DNA of 64,000 nt from Pseudomonadota bacterium (GCA_018240595.1 JAFEFL010000014.1:1-64000); one strand, 5' to 3'. Counted from the first letter of the stretch, positions 9,757 to 20,166 are shown. Numbers and translations: made by a program. The notes: generated by a model not told the origin, from the sequence alone.

Positions 9757-10503
9757 TCAGCCGGGGGTGCGGTAGGGTGGCCGCGGGATGGCGATGTGCG
9801 CTGCACGCAAGGCGCCGGACCAACGTTCCCGCAGGTCCTGGAAATAGGGCTCGCCGGGCTCGATGCGATAATTGACCTCGGCGTTGAGTTCGTCGCGCCG
9901 CGCCACCATCAAGTCGATCGGCAGGCCGACGCCGAGATTGGAGCGCATCGTCGAATCCATCGAGATCAGGCCGATCTTGAGCGCGTCATAGACATCGGTG
10001 TCGTAGGAGATGGCGCGGTCGAGCACCGGCTTGCCGTATTTGTGCTCGCCGATCTGCAGATAGGGCGTGTCGGTGGTGCACTCGATGAAGTTGCCGGCCG
10101 AATAGATCATGAACAGCCGCAGCTTGCCGCCCTTGATCTGGCCGCCGAACAGGAAGGCGACGTCGTGATCGACCGCGGCCTCGGCCAGCGCCTTGCCGTC
10201 GATGCCCTGAACGAGCCGCACCGCCTTGCCGATGCGCTGCGCCGCCTTGAACATGGTCGGCGCGTTCATCAGCGTTTCCATTTCACCCGTCTCGGTGTTC
10301 TCGATGCCCTCGGTGAGCATCGAGCGCACGGTCTGCGACAAAGACAGGTTGCCGGAGGAGGCGAGCGCCATGATGCGTTCGCCCGGCTCCGAATAGACGT
10401 GCAGCTTGCGGAAAGTCGAAACGTTGTCGAGGCCGGCGTTGGTGCGGGTGTCGGCAATCATGACAAGGCCGTCGCGCACGAGAATTCCGCAGCAGTAGGT
10501 CAT
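9757..10503 (-). CDS. Anbu-type proteasome-like protease
   Basis: A 248-residue proteasome-fold N-terminal nucleophile hydrolase of the Anbu (ancestral beta-subunit) family. It begins MTYCCGILVRDGLVMIADTRT: Thr2 is the presumed nucleophile after Met removal, and the DGLVMIADTR strand is typical of the family. Anbu differs from HslV in length and occurs without an unfoldase gene, as here. It ends a leftward cluster with transglutaminase, alpha-E and ATP-grasp genes. The shared context suggests proteolysis linked to peptide ligation, but the substrate is unknown in the family. Confidence 0.85.
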   Translation of the reverse strand: MTYCCGILVRDGLVMIADTRTNAGLDNVSTFRKLHVYSEPGERIMALASSGNLSLSQTVRSMLTEGIENTETGEMETLMNAPTMFKAAQRIGKAVRLVQGIDGKALAEAAVDHDVAFLFGGQIKGGKLRLFMIYSAGNFIECTTDTPYLQIGEHKYGKPVLDRAISYDTDVYDALKIGLISMDSTMRSNLGVGLPIDLMVARRDELNAEVNYRIEPGEPYFQDLRERWSGALRAAHIAIPRPPYRTPG

Positions 10504-10599
10504 GGGATGCGTCTTTTGGGGCTTGGAGGGGCGGCGCGATCGGGCGTTGACGGCGACTATTCAGGGAACTCGTTCACGCGGTCAATAGCGCCGCGCCCA

Positions 10600-11439
10600 T
10601 CATTGCTGGGACTGCGATTGCGACTGCCGGGAGGCCGGGGCGACGTGGACGGATACTTTCATGGATTCGTTGCCGCCGCCGTGGCGCGTGCCGCGCACCG
10701 GCGCCGCGCCGAGGTAATCGAGGCCGACCGCGACGCGGACGTGGGACTCGGTCGGCGAGATGCCGTGCGTCGGGTCGAAGCCGACCCAGCCGAGCTTGTC
10801 GATATAGGCTTCGGCCCAAGCGTGGCCGGCATCCTGCGGTCCTTCCTCGTCGCGCCGGCAGTAGTGGCCGCCGATGTAGCGCGCCGGAATGCCGAGATGG
10901 CGGGCGGCGGCGATGAAGACATGTGTCCCGTCCTGGCAGACGCCGCGCTTGAGCTTGAAGGCCTCGGCGGCGGTGGTCGTGACATTGGTCGGCTCGGTGT
11001 CGAAGGCGAAGCTCTCGTTGAGCCCGGCCATCAGCGCGTGCAGCAGTCCCAGCGTGTCGCCGCCGGACTTGGCGCGGGTCGCTTCGGCGAAGTCGATGAT
11101 GGCGGCGTCCGCTTCGGTCAGTTGGGTGTCGCGCAGGAACAGCGCCGGCGGAAAGCGCTCGACAGCGCCGCGGACGATGCCGCTGGTGTCCTGGGTGTCG
11201 ATTTCGCCTTCGACGCTGACCGACAATTCGTCGAACGGCCCTTCGGCGGTGAAGGAATGGCTGATGTTTCCGAACGCGCCTTCGCGCTGATAGAGCTGGC
11301 AGTCGCGCGACAGGTCGATGCGCCAGTTCACCACGTACTGGCCGTCGTGATTGCGCGGCGTCAGCCGCAGCACCTGCGTCACCAGCTTGGGCGGGGCGTC
11401 GTAGGTGTAGGTGGTGGTGTGGGCGATCCGGATCCGCAT
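10600..11439 (-). CDS. Transglutaminase-like protein of the Anbu cluster
   Basis: A 279-residue protein with the bacterial transglutaminase N-terminal beta domain (MRIRIAHTTTYTYDAPP) and a papain-like core. The catalytic Cys is in KRGVCQDGTHVF, the His in DAGHAWAEAYI and the Asp in GFDPTHG, so the triad is complete. The open frame continues upstream to 11,685 but overlaps the alpha-E gene in a nonsense composition; ATG 11,439 matches the family N-terminus. Proteins of this type are thought to act as peptidases or amidases, not as cross-linkers. The neighbours are Anbu downstream and alpha-E upstream. Confidence 0.87.
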   Translation of the reverse strand: MRIRIAHTTTYTYDAPPKLVTQVLRLTPRNHDGQYVVNWRIDLSRDCQLYQREGAFGNISHSFTAEGPFDELSVSVEGEIDTQDTSGIVRGAVERFPPALFLRDTQLTEADAAIIDFAEATRAKSGGDTLGLLHALMAGLNESFAFDTEPTNVTTTAAEAFKLKRGVCQDGTHVFIAAARHLGIPARYIGGHYCRRDEEGPQDAGHAWAEAYIDKLGWVGFDPTHGISPTESHVRVAVGLDYLGAAPVRGTRHGGGNESMKVSVHVAPASRQSQSQSQQ

Positions 11440-11506
11440 AAGGCCTGCAAAGCGCGTTCGTTGAGGGCGGAAGCCTAGCCCAGCGCATCGGCGTGGAACA
11501 GGGCGC

Positions 11507-12448
11507 TCACTGCAGGAACTGCTCGGTGATCGCCAGTCCCAAGCGGTTGTTTTCCGTGATGAATTCGCCAATGAATTCATGCAGGCCGCGCTGGAAAATA
11601 CCGTCCATCTTGCTGTTCTGCAGCCGGGTCCGGATGCCGCGCGCCTGGCGCTGCGACGGACCCTGCCGGCCGTAGTGAGTAGCAATGGCGTCGAGGTTGC
11701 GGACGATGGCTTCGTAGCAGGAGGCGAGCGAGCGCGGCATCTCCTCCTTGAGGATCAGGAGGTCGGCGACCAGCCAGGGCTTGAGGCTCTCGCGATACAC
11801 CCAGTGATAGGACGTCAGCGCCGACACCGAGCGCAGGATCGCCGCCCACTGGAAGTAATCGAGCGGGCCGCCGACGCGTTCGTTGTCGGGCAGCAGCAGG
11901 TGATATTTGACGTCGAGGATGCGCGCGGTGTTGTCGGCGCGCTCCATGTAGACGCCGAGCCGCGAGAACCAGTAGGCGTCGTTGCGCAGCATGGTACGGT
12001 AGGCCGAGCCGTCGAAACGCAGCGAACTCTCCTGAACCCAGCGCAGGAAGCGCGAGGTTTCCTCGCGCGAGGATGGGCCGTTGCCGAAGCGCTTGAGCTC
12101 GAGCCAGGTGCCGTTGATGGCGTCCCACATTTCGCCGGTCAGCGCCGTGCGCACGGCGCGGGCGTTGCCGCGCGCCATCTCGAAGCAGTTGCGGATCGAG
12201 GACGGGTTGGCGGTGGAGAAGGCGAGGAAGTCGGTGACGTTCTCCTCGGTCGCGGTTTCGTAAGCCTTGAAGAAACTCGAGGCGCAGCCGGCGGTGAGCA
12301 CGGCGGATTCCCACTCATTGCCGGTGCCGACATAGGCGAGCGGCAGAGCGGAGAGGCGCTGCGTGGCGTCGAGAATGCGCGCCAGATATTCGGCGCGCTC
12401 GACGTAGCGTGACAGCCAGAACAGGTTATCGGCGGTGCGTGAGAGCAT
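11507..12448 (-). CDS. Alpha-E domain protein
   Basis: A 313-residue helical protein of the alpha-E family. The N-terminus MLSRTADNLFWLSRYVERAEYLARI is the family hallmark, and a second similar motif (RLGVYMERADNTARILDV) follows near the middle. Alpha-E genes almost always lie next to a circularly permuted ATP-grasp gene, as here, and are proposed to serve as partners or substrates for it. The biochemical role is not established. Confidence 0.87.
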   Translation of the reverse strand: MLSRTADNLFWLSRYVERAEYLARILDATQRLSALPLAYVGTGNEWESAVLTAGCASSFFKAYETATEENVTDFLAFSTANPSSIRNCFEMARGNARAVRTALTGEMWDAINGTWLELKRFGNGPSSREETSRFLRWVQESSLRFDGSAYRTMLRNDAYWFSRLGVYMERADNTARILDVKYHLLLPDNERVGGPLDYFQWAAILRSVSALTSYHWVYRESLKPWLVADLLILKEEMPRSLASCYEAIVRNLDAIATHYGRQGPSQRQARGIRTRLQNSKMDGIFQRGLHEFIGEFITENNRLGLAITEQFLQ

Positions 12449-12469
12449 TTACAAAATCCCGACGCTTCT

Positions 12470-12612
12470 CTTCACCCTCCCCTGGAGGGGGAGGGTCGGC
12501 GAGCGAAGCTCGCCGGGGTGGGGTGACCTTGGCAGTCGCCGCATCACCCCCTCCCGGTTCGCCAAGAGGCGAACCGACCTCCCCCCTCCAGGGGGAGGTG
12601 AAGAGGGGGCGG
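12470..12612. repeat. Double REP-like palindrome inside the Anbu cluster
   Basis: Two palindromic units, CCCTCCCCTGGAGGGGGAGGG with GGCGAGC/GCTCGCC and then GGTTCGCC/GGCGAACC with CTCCCCCCTCCAGGGGGAG, fill the gap between the alpha-E and ATP-grasp genes. They resemble the element at 271-333. A folded transcript here could separate expression of the two genes. Confidence 0.6.
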
Positions 12613-12630
12613 TGCGGCGCATCGGCATCC

Positions 12631-14052
12631 TCATTTATCCAGCACCCACGTGTCCTTGGTGCCGCCGCCCTGGCTCGAATTGACCACCAGCGAGCCTTCC
12701 TTGAGCGCGACGCGGGTCAGCCCGCCGGGCACGATGCGCACGCCGTTGCGGCCGGTGAGCACGAAGGGCCGCAGGTCGACGTGACGCGGCGCCACGCCTT
12801 GCTCGACACAGGTCGGCGAGGTGGACAGCGCGAGCGTCGGCTGGGCGATGAAATTGTCCGGCGCTGTCTTCAATTTGGCGCGGAACTGCTCGATGGCGAT
12901 CTTGCTGGCGGACGGCCCGATCAGCATGCCGTAGCCGCCGGAGCCGTGCACTTCCTTGACCACCAGCTCGGGCAAGTGATCGAGCACGTAGGACAAATGC
13001 TCGGGCTCGCGGCAGCGCCAGGTCGGCACGTTCTTCAGCAGCGGCTCTTCGCCGAGATAGAACTTCACGATGTCCGGCATGAACGAATAGATCGCCTTGT
13101 CGTCGGCGATGCCGGTGCCGACGGCGTTGGCGAGCGTCACGTTGCCGGCGGTGTAGGCCGACATCAGGCCCGGCACTCCGAGGATCGAGTCGGGGCGGAA
13201 GGCGAGCGGATCGATGAAGTCGTCATCGACCCTGCGATAGATGACATCGACGCGCTGCGGCCCTTGCGTCGTGCGCATGTAGACGACCTCGTCCTTGACG
13301 AAGAGATCGCGGCCTTCAACCAGTTCGACGCCGAGCTTGTCGGCAAGGAACGAGTGTTCGTAATAGGCCGAGTTGTAGACGCCGGGCGTCAGCAGCACGA
13401 CGTTCGGCTCCTTGGCGGTGGACAATGGCGCCACGGAGCGCAGTGTCGCCAGCAGTTCGTCCGGATAGTTCTCGACCGGCGCGATGCGGTGGCGCGAGAA
13501 CAGTTCCGGGAACAGCCGCATCATGATCTCGCGGTTCTCCAGCATGTAGGAGACGCCGGAGGGCGTGCGGGCATTGTCCTCGAGCACGTAGAAGGTGTCG
13601 GCATCGACGCGGATGATGTCGATGCCGGCAATGTGGACGTAGATGTCGTGCGGGACGGTCTGGCCGTTCATCTCCGGACGGAAGGCCGGATTTCGGAAGA
13701 TCATGTCTTCCGGAACGATGCCGGCGCGCAGGATGTCGCGCGCGCCATAGACGTCCTTGATGAACAGGTTGAGTGCGTTGACGCGCTGCGTGAGACCCTT
13801 CTCCAGCCGGCGCCACTCGTCGGCCGACATGATGCGCGGGATGACGTCGAAAGGGATCAGGCGTTCGGTGGCGTCGGCCTCGCCGTAGACGGCGAAGGTG
13901 ATGCCGATGCGGCGGAAGATCAGCTCGGCCTCGCGGCGGCGATAATCGAGGACGTCCGGCGGAACCTCCTTGAGCCAGCGGTCGAGTTCGCCATAGGCGG
14001 GGCGGACGGCCGTACCGTCGTGGCCCTTCATCTCGTCGAAGGCGACACCCAT
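12631..14052 (-). CDS. Circularly permuted type 2 ATP-grasp protein
   Basis: A 473-residue protein of the circularly permuted ATP-grasp family that accompanies alpha-E proteins. Visible family blocks include PPDVLDYRRREAELIFRR near the N-terminus, FIKDVYGARDIL, YVLEDNARTPSGVSYMLE and the C-terminal KEVHGSGGYGMLIGP nucleotide loop. ATP-grasp enzymes ligate carboxylates to amines through acyl-phosphates, so the cluster is thought to build or modify a peptide. The start MGVAFDEMKG at 14,052 heads the leftward four-gene cluster. Confidence 0.87.
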   Translation of the reverse strand: MGVAFDEMKGHDGTAVRPAYGELDRWLKEVPPDVLDYRRREAELIFRRIGITFAVYGEADATERLIPFDVIPRIMSADEWRRLEKGLTQRVNALNLFIKDVYGARDILRAGIVPEDMIFRNPAFRPEMNGQTVPHDIYVHIAGIDIIRVDADTFYVLEDNARTPSGVSYMLENREIMMRLFPELFSRHRIAPVENYPDELLATLRSVAPLSTAKEPNVVLLTPGVYNSAYYEHSFLADKLGVELVEGRDLFVKDEVVYMRTTQGPQRVDVIYRRVDDDFIDPLAFRPDSILGVPGLMSAYTAGNVTLANAVGTGIADDKAIYSFMPDIVKFYLGEEPLLKNVPTWRCREPEHLSYVLDHLPELVVKEVHGSGGYGMLIGPSASKIAIEQFRAKLKTAPDNFIAQPTLALSTSPTCVEQGVAPRHVDLRPFVLTGRNGVRIVPGGLTRVALKEGSLVVNSSQGGGTKDTWVLDK

Positions 14053-14405
14053 ACCAATTCCCCCAGCTTGGCCCGCAGATGGGGCCTGCCCCCGATTGGA
14101 GCAAACTTCGCGCCAACCTGCCCGAAGCGCTCACTAACGCGCCGAACGGCCTGCGGTTGCCCAGCTTTTGGGCGATCTGACCAGCAAGCGGGCGTCCGGC
14201 CAAGCATCGGATCAAGTATCGAGTCGAGTATCGGACCAAGTCCGGCCAACTGTACACGACGACTTGGATTTTACCTGACACCCGGCCTGCGGCGCCTTCA
14301 AAGCTAGTGGACACCCAAATACCACCCTTGGTTGTGCCTTGTCGGGCGTGCTGCTAGCCTTGGCGGACCGGAAACAAGCAAGCGCATTGGGAGAAGGAGG
14401 CGGTC
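14053..14405. other. Intergenic region upstream of the divergent ATP-grasp and avidin genes
   Basis: A 353-bp gap between two divergent genes that must contain both promoters. It includes a short degenerate run of TATCGAGTC/TATCGGACC/ATCGGATCAAG units around 14,207-14,245. I see no gene or clear promoter box in it. Confidence 0.4.
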
Positions 14406-14834
14406 ATGCCCGCAACGTTCATTCGCGTCATCGCTTGCGCGGCCGTCGTGATGGCGGCGGCGCTGGCCCAGGCGAACGCCCAGGCCGAAACCAAGCTGGC
14501 GGCCGGTCTGTCCTGGATCGCCGACGACGGCACCGTTCTGACCATCACGGCCGTCGCGCCGAACGGACAACTCACCGGCACTGTCACCACGCAGGCCGGC
14601 TGCGATGCCAAGAAACCGCAGCCGATGACCGGTTGGTACTATCCCGCCGCGGCCGGCGGCGCGCTGGCCTTCTCGGTCAACTGGGAAAGCTGCAATTCGG
14701 TGACGACCTGGTCGGCACAATACAGCAACGCCACCGGCAGCTTCCGTGCGCTCTGGCATCTGGCGATCGCCTCGGCGCCGGTGTGGAACGGCATCGTTGC
14801 CGGCTCGCACTTGTTCGTGCCGCAGAAGAAGTAG
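14406..14834 (+). CDS. Secreted avidin-family protein (rhizavidin/bradavidin-like)
   Basis: A 142-residue precursor with a signal peptide cleaved after about residue 26 (ANAQA), then an avidin beta barrel. Blocks match streptavidin strands: GLSWIADDGTVLTI, GQLTGTV, ALAFSVNWES, SVTTWSAQY, RALWHLA and PVWNGIVAGSHLF. The pocket tryptophans are kept (W93, W102, W117 and W127, equivalent to streptavidin W79, W92, W108 and W120). Cys66 and Cys96 sit where rhizavidin forms its disulfide, which suggests a dimeric avidin. Some polar biotin ligands appear changed: the positions of N23, Y43 and D128 read Ala, Val and Ser in my alignment. Biotin sequestration is the family role; affinity may be altered. 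Confidence 0.82.
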   Translation: MPATFIRVIACAAVVMAAALAQANAQAETKLAAGLSWIADDGTVLTITAVAPNGQLTGTVTTQAGCDAKKPQPMTGWYYPAAAGGALAFSVNWESCNSVTTWSAQYSNATGSFRALWHLAIASAPVWNGIVAGSHLFVPQKK

Positions 14835-14946
14835 CCGCGGTCGGGCGCAGGTCCGCCATTCGGCGCGACGCTTCCGGTCGCCGCCGGATCATGCTTTATA
14901 CGGGGCTCGACGCCGCGGCTGAGCGCGCGGCGCAAAGGGAGCCGCC

Positions 14947-15705
14947 ATGACCGCCGATATCGTCACCGCTGCCGTGCTGGTCATCGGCGATGAGATCCTC
15001 TCCGGCCGAACCAAGGACAAGAACATCGGCTATATCGCCGACTACTGCACGGCGATCGGCATCGACCTCAAGGAAGTACGCGTCGTCTCCGACGATGCCG
15101 ACGCCATCGTCGAGGCGCTCAACGCGCTGCGCGCCAAGTTCACCTACGTTTTCACTACCGGCGGCATCGGCCCGACGCATGACGACATCACCGCCGACTG
15201 CGTCGCCAAGGCGTTCGGCGTCGAACTCGAATTCCATCCCGAGGCGGTCGCGATCCTCAAGGAGCGCCTCGCCAAGACCGGCGGTGAACTCAACGAGGCG
15301 CGCATGCGCATGGCGCGCATCCCCAAAGGCGGAGCGCTGGTCTACAACAAGGTGTCGGGCGCGCCGGGCTTCTGGATCGGCAATGTCATCACCATGGCCG
15401 GCATTCCCTCGGTGATGCAGGCGATGCTCGACGAGGTGGCGCAGAAATTGAAGACCGGCGTCAAGATGCTGTCGGCCTCGATCCGCGCCGACGCCAAGGA
15501 GGGCGATGTCGGCACCGATCTCGCCGCCGTGGCCAAGGCCTATCCCGACGTGATCATCGGCAGCTATCCGTTCATCGACGAGAACAACGGACCCAACACC
15601 AATATCGTCATGCGCTCGCGCGATGCCGCGCGCCTCGAGGAGGTGCGCGGCGTGGTGGACGCGATGCTGAAGGCGGTGCGGGCGCGGGTCGCCGCCTCGG
15701 CCTGA
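14947..15705 (+). CDS. CinA N-terminal/MoaB-like molybdopterin-binding protein
   Basis: A 252-residue single-domain protein matching the N-terminal molybdopterin-binding half of CinA. It has AAVLVIGDEILSGRTKDKN at the start and the TTGGIGPTHDDIT loop. It lacks the C-terminal nicotinamide-nucleotide amidase domain of full CinA, as is common in alphaproteobacteria. The start at 14,947 follows a GGGAG ribosome site. Function is predicted from the fold only; it may bind a nucleotide cofactor. Confidence 0.82.
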   Translation: MTADIVTAAVLVIGDEILSGRTKDKNIGYIADYCTAIGIDLKEVRVVSDDADAIVEALNALRAKFTYVFTTGGIGPTHDDITADCVAKAFGVELEFHPEAVAILKERLAKTGGELNEARMRMARIPKGGALVYNKVSGAPGFWIGNVITMAGIPSVMQAMLDEVAQKLKTGVKMLSASIRADAKEGDVGTDLAAVAKAYPDVIIGSYPFIDENNGPNTNIVMRSRDAARLEEVRGVVDAMLKAVRARVAASA

Positions 15706-15794
15706 GGCCGGTGGGGCGGAACGTTGCCGAAGGCGGCGAGTTCGCCTTTCGGTAGTCTGCAAATGGACTATATTTGCAGGCGAGGAGACTCGCG

Positions 15795-17486
15795 ATGGGC
15801 ACGCTCGTACTGCTCGATCTGATGGGTGGCGTCGCCTTGCTGCTCTGGGGCCTGCACATGGTCCAGAGCGGCATCACGCGCGCCTTCGGCCCCGACCTGC
15901 GGCGGCTGTTGTCGACCGCGCTCGCCAACCGCTTCGCCGCCTTCGGCGCCGGCCTCGGCCTGACAGCGCTCCTGCAGAGCAGCACCGCCACCGGGCTGAT
16001 GACGGCGTCCTTCGCCAGCGAAGGCACGGTGAGCCTCGTCGCCGCGCTCGCCATCATGCTCGGCGCCAATGTCGGCACGACTTTGATCGTGCAGGTGCTC
16101 GCCTTCAACATCACGGCGGTAGCGCCGGTGCTGTTCGTCTTCGGCCTCGTCGCCTTCCGCAGCGGCGGCCGGCACTGGATCAAGGATCTCGGCCGCGTTT
16201 CGATCGGCCTCGGCCTGATGCTGCTGGCGCTGCATATCCTGATCGGCAGCCTGGCGCCGGCCGAGAACGCGCCGGCGGCGCGCGCCGTGCTCGGCGCCAT
16301 CACCGGCGATCCGGTGCTGTGCGTTCTGATCGGCGCAGCGCTGACCTGGGCGGCGCATTCCAGCGTCGCCACCGTGCTGCTGGTCATGTCGCTGGCCTTC
16401 TCGCAGTTCGTCACGCCGCAGGCGGCGCTGGCACTGGTGCTCGGCGCCAATCTCGGCAGCGCCATCAACCCGGTTTTCGAAGGCGGCCGCCGCGACGACC
16501 TGTCGAGCTACCGCCTGCCGGTCGGCAATCTCGTCAACCGGCTTGTCGGTGTCGCATTGGCGCTGCCGTTCCTGCCGCTGATTGCCGGCGCGATGACGGC
16601 ATGGCAGCCCGACATGGCCAAGCTGACGGCGCAATTCCACATCGCCTTCAACGTCGTGCTCGCCGTCGTGTTTCTCGGTCTGCTCGATCCGCTGGCGGCG
16701 CTGCTGACGAAATTGCTGCCGTCGCCGGCGAAGACGCAGGATCCATCGGCGCCGCGCTATCTCGACGAGAGCGCGCTCGGCACGCCGTCGCTGGCGCTCG
16801 CCGATTCCGCGCGCGAGACCTTGCGCATGGGCGATTTCGTCGAGGTGATGCTGCGTCAGGTCATGCAGGCCATGTTGACCGGCGATCGCGCGCTGGTCGG
16901 CGAGGTCAGCCGCGCCGATAACATCGTCGACCGGCTGGACGAGGCCATCAGGCTCTATGTCACCAAGCTGACGCGCAGCCAGCTCGACGACGCCGAGGCC
17001 AAGCGGGCGATGGAGATCATCTCCTTTGCCATCAACCTCGAGCATATCGGCGACATCATCGACAAGAATCTCAGCGAACTCGCCGCCAAGAAGATCAAGC
17101 GCCGCATCGAGTTCTCCGCCGACGGCGCCGCCGAACTCGCGGCATTCCATGCCCGAGTCCTCGACAGCCTGAAACTCGCCTTCAGCGTCTTCATGTCGGG
17201 CGATCCGGCGCAGGCGCGCCAGCTCATCGCCGAGAAGGCGCAGATCCGCAGCGCGGAACTCGCCGCCGCCGAGCGCCATTTCGAGCGCCTGCGCGAAGGC
17301 CGGCCAGAGACCATCGAGACCACCTCGCTGCACCTCGACGTGCTGCGCGATTTGAAGCGCATCCACTCGCACATCTGTTCCGTGGCCTATCCGGTGCTGG
17401 AGGAGGGCGGCGCGGCCCCGGCGGCGGTGGCCGAGAGCGACCCGATTACCCTGTTGGCGCCGAACGGCCGGCCGCAGCCGCTCTAG
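15795..17486 (+). CDS. Na+/phosphate cotransporter with C-terminal PhoU domain
   Basis: A 563-residue protein with two inverted NaPi_cotrans repeats carrying the paired signatures [15 protein letters not shown] and [14 protein letters not shown]. About 200 cytoplasmic residues follow, with PhoU-like helices ([33 protein letters not shown]). ATG 15,795 is chosen over ATG 15,774 because GAGGAG lies 8 bp upstream of it and the membrane domain starts there. It probably imports phosphate driven by Na+, with the PhoU tail providing regulation. No pho genes adjoin it. Confidence 0.87.
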   Translation: MGTLVLLDLMGGVALLLWGLHMVQSGITRAFGPDLRRLLSTALANRFAAFGAGLGLTALLQSSTATGLMTASFASEGTVSLVAALAIMLGANVGTTLIVQVLAFNITAVAPVLFVFGLVAFRSGGRHWIKDLGRVSIGLGLMLLALHILIGSLAPAENAPAARAVLGAITGDPVLCVLIGAALTWAAHSSVATVLLVMSLAFSQFVTPQAALALVLGANLGSAINPVFEGGRRDDLSSYRLPVGNLVNRLVGVALALPFLPLIAGAMTAWQPDMAKLTAQFHIAFNVVLAVVFLGLLDPLAALLTKLLPSPAKTQDPSAPRYLDESALGTPSLALADSARETLRMGDFVEVMLRQVMQAMLTGDRALVGEVSRADNIVDRLDEAIRLYVTKLTRSQLDDAEAKRAMEIISFAINLEHIGDIIDKNLSELAAKKIKRRIEFSADGAAELAAFHARVLDSLKLAFSVFMSGDPAQARQLIAEKAQIRSAELAAAERHFERLREGRPETIETTSLHLDVLRDLKRIHSHICSVAYPVLEEGGAAPAAVAESDPITLLAPNGRPQPL

Positions 17487-17605
17487 GACGCCGGTCCCGG
17501 CGACGAAGCATGGGGATGGGCGCGCCGCGCCCGTTCGACTTCGGCCCGATCTGGGCTAGAACCGCCTCTTGCCAGTCATCACGAGAGCGACCCAGAGAGC
17601 GAAGC

Positions 17606-18112
17606 ATGAGCGACGCGCCGCGACCCGAGAAAATCTTCCCCGTTTCCTGGGACCAGTTTCACCGCGACACCCGGGCGCTGACCTGGCGGCTGCACGAGGC
17701 AGGGCCGTTCGAGGCCATCGTCTGCATCACCCGCGGCGGCCTGGTGCCGGCGGCGATCGTGGCGCGCGAACTCAACGTGCGCATCATCGAGACGGTGTGC
17801 ATCGCCAGCTATCACGACTACAAGAACCAGGGCGACATCCGCGTGATGAAGGGCATCGGCCCGGAGATCACCTCGATGCGCGCGCAGGGCAAGGGCGTGC
17901 TGATCATCGACGACCTCGTCGACACCGGCAAGACCGCGCGCATGGTGCGCGAGATCCTGCCGGCGGCGCATTTCGCCACGGTCTATGCCAAGCCGATGGG
18001 CCGGCCGCTGGTCGACACCTTCATCACCGAAGTGTCGCAGGACACCTGGATCTACTTCCCGTGGGACACCGCATTGTCCTACGCGCCGCCGATCCGCGCC
18101 GGCGGCGACTGA
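17606..18112 (+). CDS. gpt: Xanthine (guanine) phosphoribosyltransferase
   Basis: A 168-residue type I phosphoribosyltransferase for purine salvage, transferring ribose phosphate from PRPP to xanthine or guanine. [19 protein letters not shown] and the PRPP loop [17 protein letters not shown] are intact, as is the C-terminal substrate segment [10 protein letters not shown] typical of Gpt. The frame opens at 17,510, but ATG 17,606 gives the family N-terminus ([23 protein letters not shown]). It converges on ilvD with only 7 bp between them. Confidence 0.9.
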   Translation: MSDAPRPEKIFPVSWDQFHRDTRALTWRLHEAGPFEAIVCITRGGLVPAAIVARELNVRIIETVCIASYHDYKNQGDIRVMKGIGPEITSMRAQGKGVLIIDDLVDTGKTARMVREILPAAHFATVYAKPMGRPLVDTFITEVSQDTWIYFPWDTALSYAPPIRAGGD

Positions 18113-18119
18113 GCGCCGC

Positions 18120-19961
18120 TTACTTGACGACGCGCACGGCACCGCGCGCGGCGCTGGTGGCGAAGGCCGCGTAGGCACGCAGCGCCGTCGTCACCTTGCG
18201 CGGACGCTTGGCCGCCGGCTGCCACGCCGCCGCGCCACGCTTTTCCATCGCATCGCGGCGCTTCTTGAGTTCGGCTTCCGGCACGTCGAGATGCACGCGG
18301 CGGTTCGGGATGTCGAACTGGATCACGTCGCCTTCCTCGACCAGACCGATCAGGCCGCCTTCGGCGGCTTCCGGCGAGACGTGGCCGATCGACAGACCCG
18401 ATGAGCCGCCGGAGAAGCGGCCGTCGGTAATCAGGGCGCAGGCTTTGCCGAGGCCTTTCGATTTGAGATAGCTGGTCGGGTACAGCATCTCCTGCATGCC
18501 GGGGCCGCCCTTGGGGCCTTCGTAGCGGATCAGCACGACATCGCCGGCCACGATCTTGCCGCCGAGAATGCCCTCGACCGCGGCGTCCTGGCTTTCGAAG
18601 ATGCGCGCCGGACCCGAGAAGGTCAGCAGGCTTTCATCGACGCCGGCGGTTTTGACGATGCAGCCATCGACGGCGAGATTGCCGTACAGAACGGCGAGGC
18701 CGCCATCCTTGGAGAAGGCATGGGCGACGTCGCGGATGCAGCCTTTTTCGCGATCGGTATCGACATCGTCGTAGCGCTCGGCCTGGCTGAACGCCGTCTG
18801 CGTCGGCACGCCGCCGGGCGCCGCGCGGTAGAACTCGCGAACGCTGTCGCTCGATGCGGTGACGATGTCCCAGCGCGCCAGCGCGCTCTCGAGGCTGTCG
18901 GCATGGACCGAGCCGACCTTGGGATGAATGAGGCCGCCGCGGTTGAGTTCGCCGAGGATGCCCATGACGCCGCCGGCGCGATGCACGTCCTCGAGATGTA
19001 CGTTGGCGACGGATGGCGCGACCTTGCACAGCACCGGCACGTGGCGCGACAGCCGGTCGATATCCTTCATCGTGAACGGCACTTCGCCTTCATGCGCGGC
19101 GGCAAGCAGATGCAGCACGGTGTTGGTCGAACCGCCCATGGCGATGTCGAGCGTCATCGCGTTCTCGAAGGCGTCGAAATTCGCGATGGCGCGCGGCAGC
19201 ACGCTATAGTCGTCCTGCTCGTAGTGCCGGCGCGCCAGATCGACGATGAGATGGCCGGCCTCGACGAACAGGCGCTTGCGGTCGGCGTGGGTGGCGAGCA
19301 CCGAGCCGTTGCCCGGCAGCGCCAGGCCGAGCGCCTCGGTCAGGCAGTTCATCGAGTTGGCGGTGAACATGCCGGAGCAGGAGCCGCAGGTCGGGCAGGC
19401 GGAACGCTCGATCGCGGCGACATCGGCGTCGCTGTAGGAACTGTCGGCGGCGACGACCATGGCGTCGACCAGATCGACAGCGCGGGCTTTGCCCTTCAGC
19501 GTCACCTTGCCGGCTTCCATCGGACCGCCGGAGACGAACACCGTCGGGATATTGAGGCGCAAGGCGGCCATCAGCATACCGGGCGTGATCTTGTCGCAGT
19601 TGGAAATGCAGACCAGGGCGTCGGCGCAATGCGCGTTGACCATGTACTCGACGCTGTCCGCGATCAACTCGCGCGACGGCAGGCTGTACAGCATGCCGTC
19701 GTGGCCCATGGCGATGCCGTCGTCGACGGCGATGGTGTTGAACTCCTTGGCGACGCCGCCGGCGGACTCGATTTCGCGCGCCACCAGCTGGCCGAGATCC
19801 TTGAGGTGAACATGCCCGGGCACGAACTGGGTGAAGGAGTTGGCGACCGCGATGATCGGCTTGCCGAAATCCTCGTTCTTCATGCCGGTGGCGCGCCAGA
19901 GGCCGCGGGCGCCCGCCATGTTGCGGCCATGCGTCGTGGTGCGGGAGCGATAAGTCGGCAT
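18120..19961 (-). CDS. ilvD: Dihydroxy-acid dehydratase
   Basis: A 613-residue enzyme converting 2,3-dihydroxy-isovalerate (or 3-methylvalerate) to the 2-keto acid in valine and isoleucine synthesis. Iron-sulfur cysteines are visible in [11 protein letters not shown] and [18 protein letters not shown]. The N-terminus [27 protein letters not shown] and the C-terminal [22 protein letters not shown] are classic IlvD. Length is normal. It is a core chromosomal gene, which supports this flank being ancestral backbone. Confidence 0.95.
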   Translation of the reverse strand: MPTYRSRTTTHGRNMAGARGLWRATGMKNEDFGKPIIAVANSFTQFVPGHVHLKDLGQLVAREIESAGGVAKEFNTIAVDDGIAMGHDGMLYSLPSRELIADSVEYMVNAHCADALVCISNCDKITPGMLMAALRLNIPTVFVSGGPMEAGKVTLKGKARAVDLVDAMVVAADSSYSDADVAAIERSACPTCGSCSGMFTANSMNCLTEALGLALPGNGSVLATHADRKRLFVEAGHLIVDLARRHYEQDDYSVLPRAIANFDAFENAMTLDIAMGGSTNTVLHLLAAAHEGEVPFTMKDIDRLSRHVPVLCKVAPSVANVHLEDVHRAGGVMGILGELNRGGLIHPKVGSVHADSLESALARWDIVTASSDSVREFYRAAPGGVPTQTAFSQAERYDDVDTDREKGCIRDVAHAFSKDGGLAVLYGNLAVDGCIVKTAGVDESLLTFSGPARIFESQDAAVEGILGGKIVAGDVVLIRYEGPKGGPGMQEMLYPTSYLKSKGLGKACALITDGRFSGGSSGLSIGHVSPEAAEGGLIGLVEEGDVIQFDIPNRRVHLDVPEAELKKRRDAMEKRGAAAWQPAAKRPRKVTTALRAYAAFATSAARGAVRVVK

Positions 19962-20166
19962 GTGGTTTCCTCGAATTTACAGTGTTCTCGGCGCGCGGTT
20001 TCGCCTCTGAATGGCGACTTCATGCAGGACTTTCGGCGGGTTTGGCAAGTCTTTGGCAGGTCCGTCACCGCAGAGCTGCCGGGCGTTCCACGCGCTGCAC
20101 ATCGGCGCTGGCGGCGGCCGCTTGGGGCCGCTAGGATCGCGCCACCGTTTCACCAGGACGCTGGCC

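Noticed and set aside
14207..14245. Short degenerate repeat run before the avidin gene
   Set aside because: Units differ in most positions and no known iteron or operator matches; too weak to report as a feature of its own.
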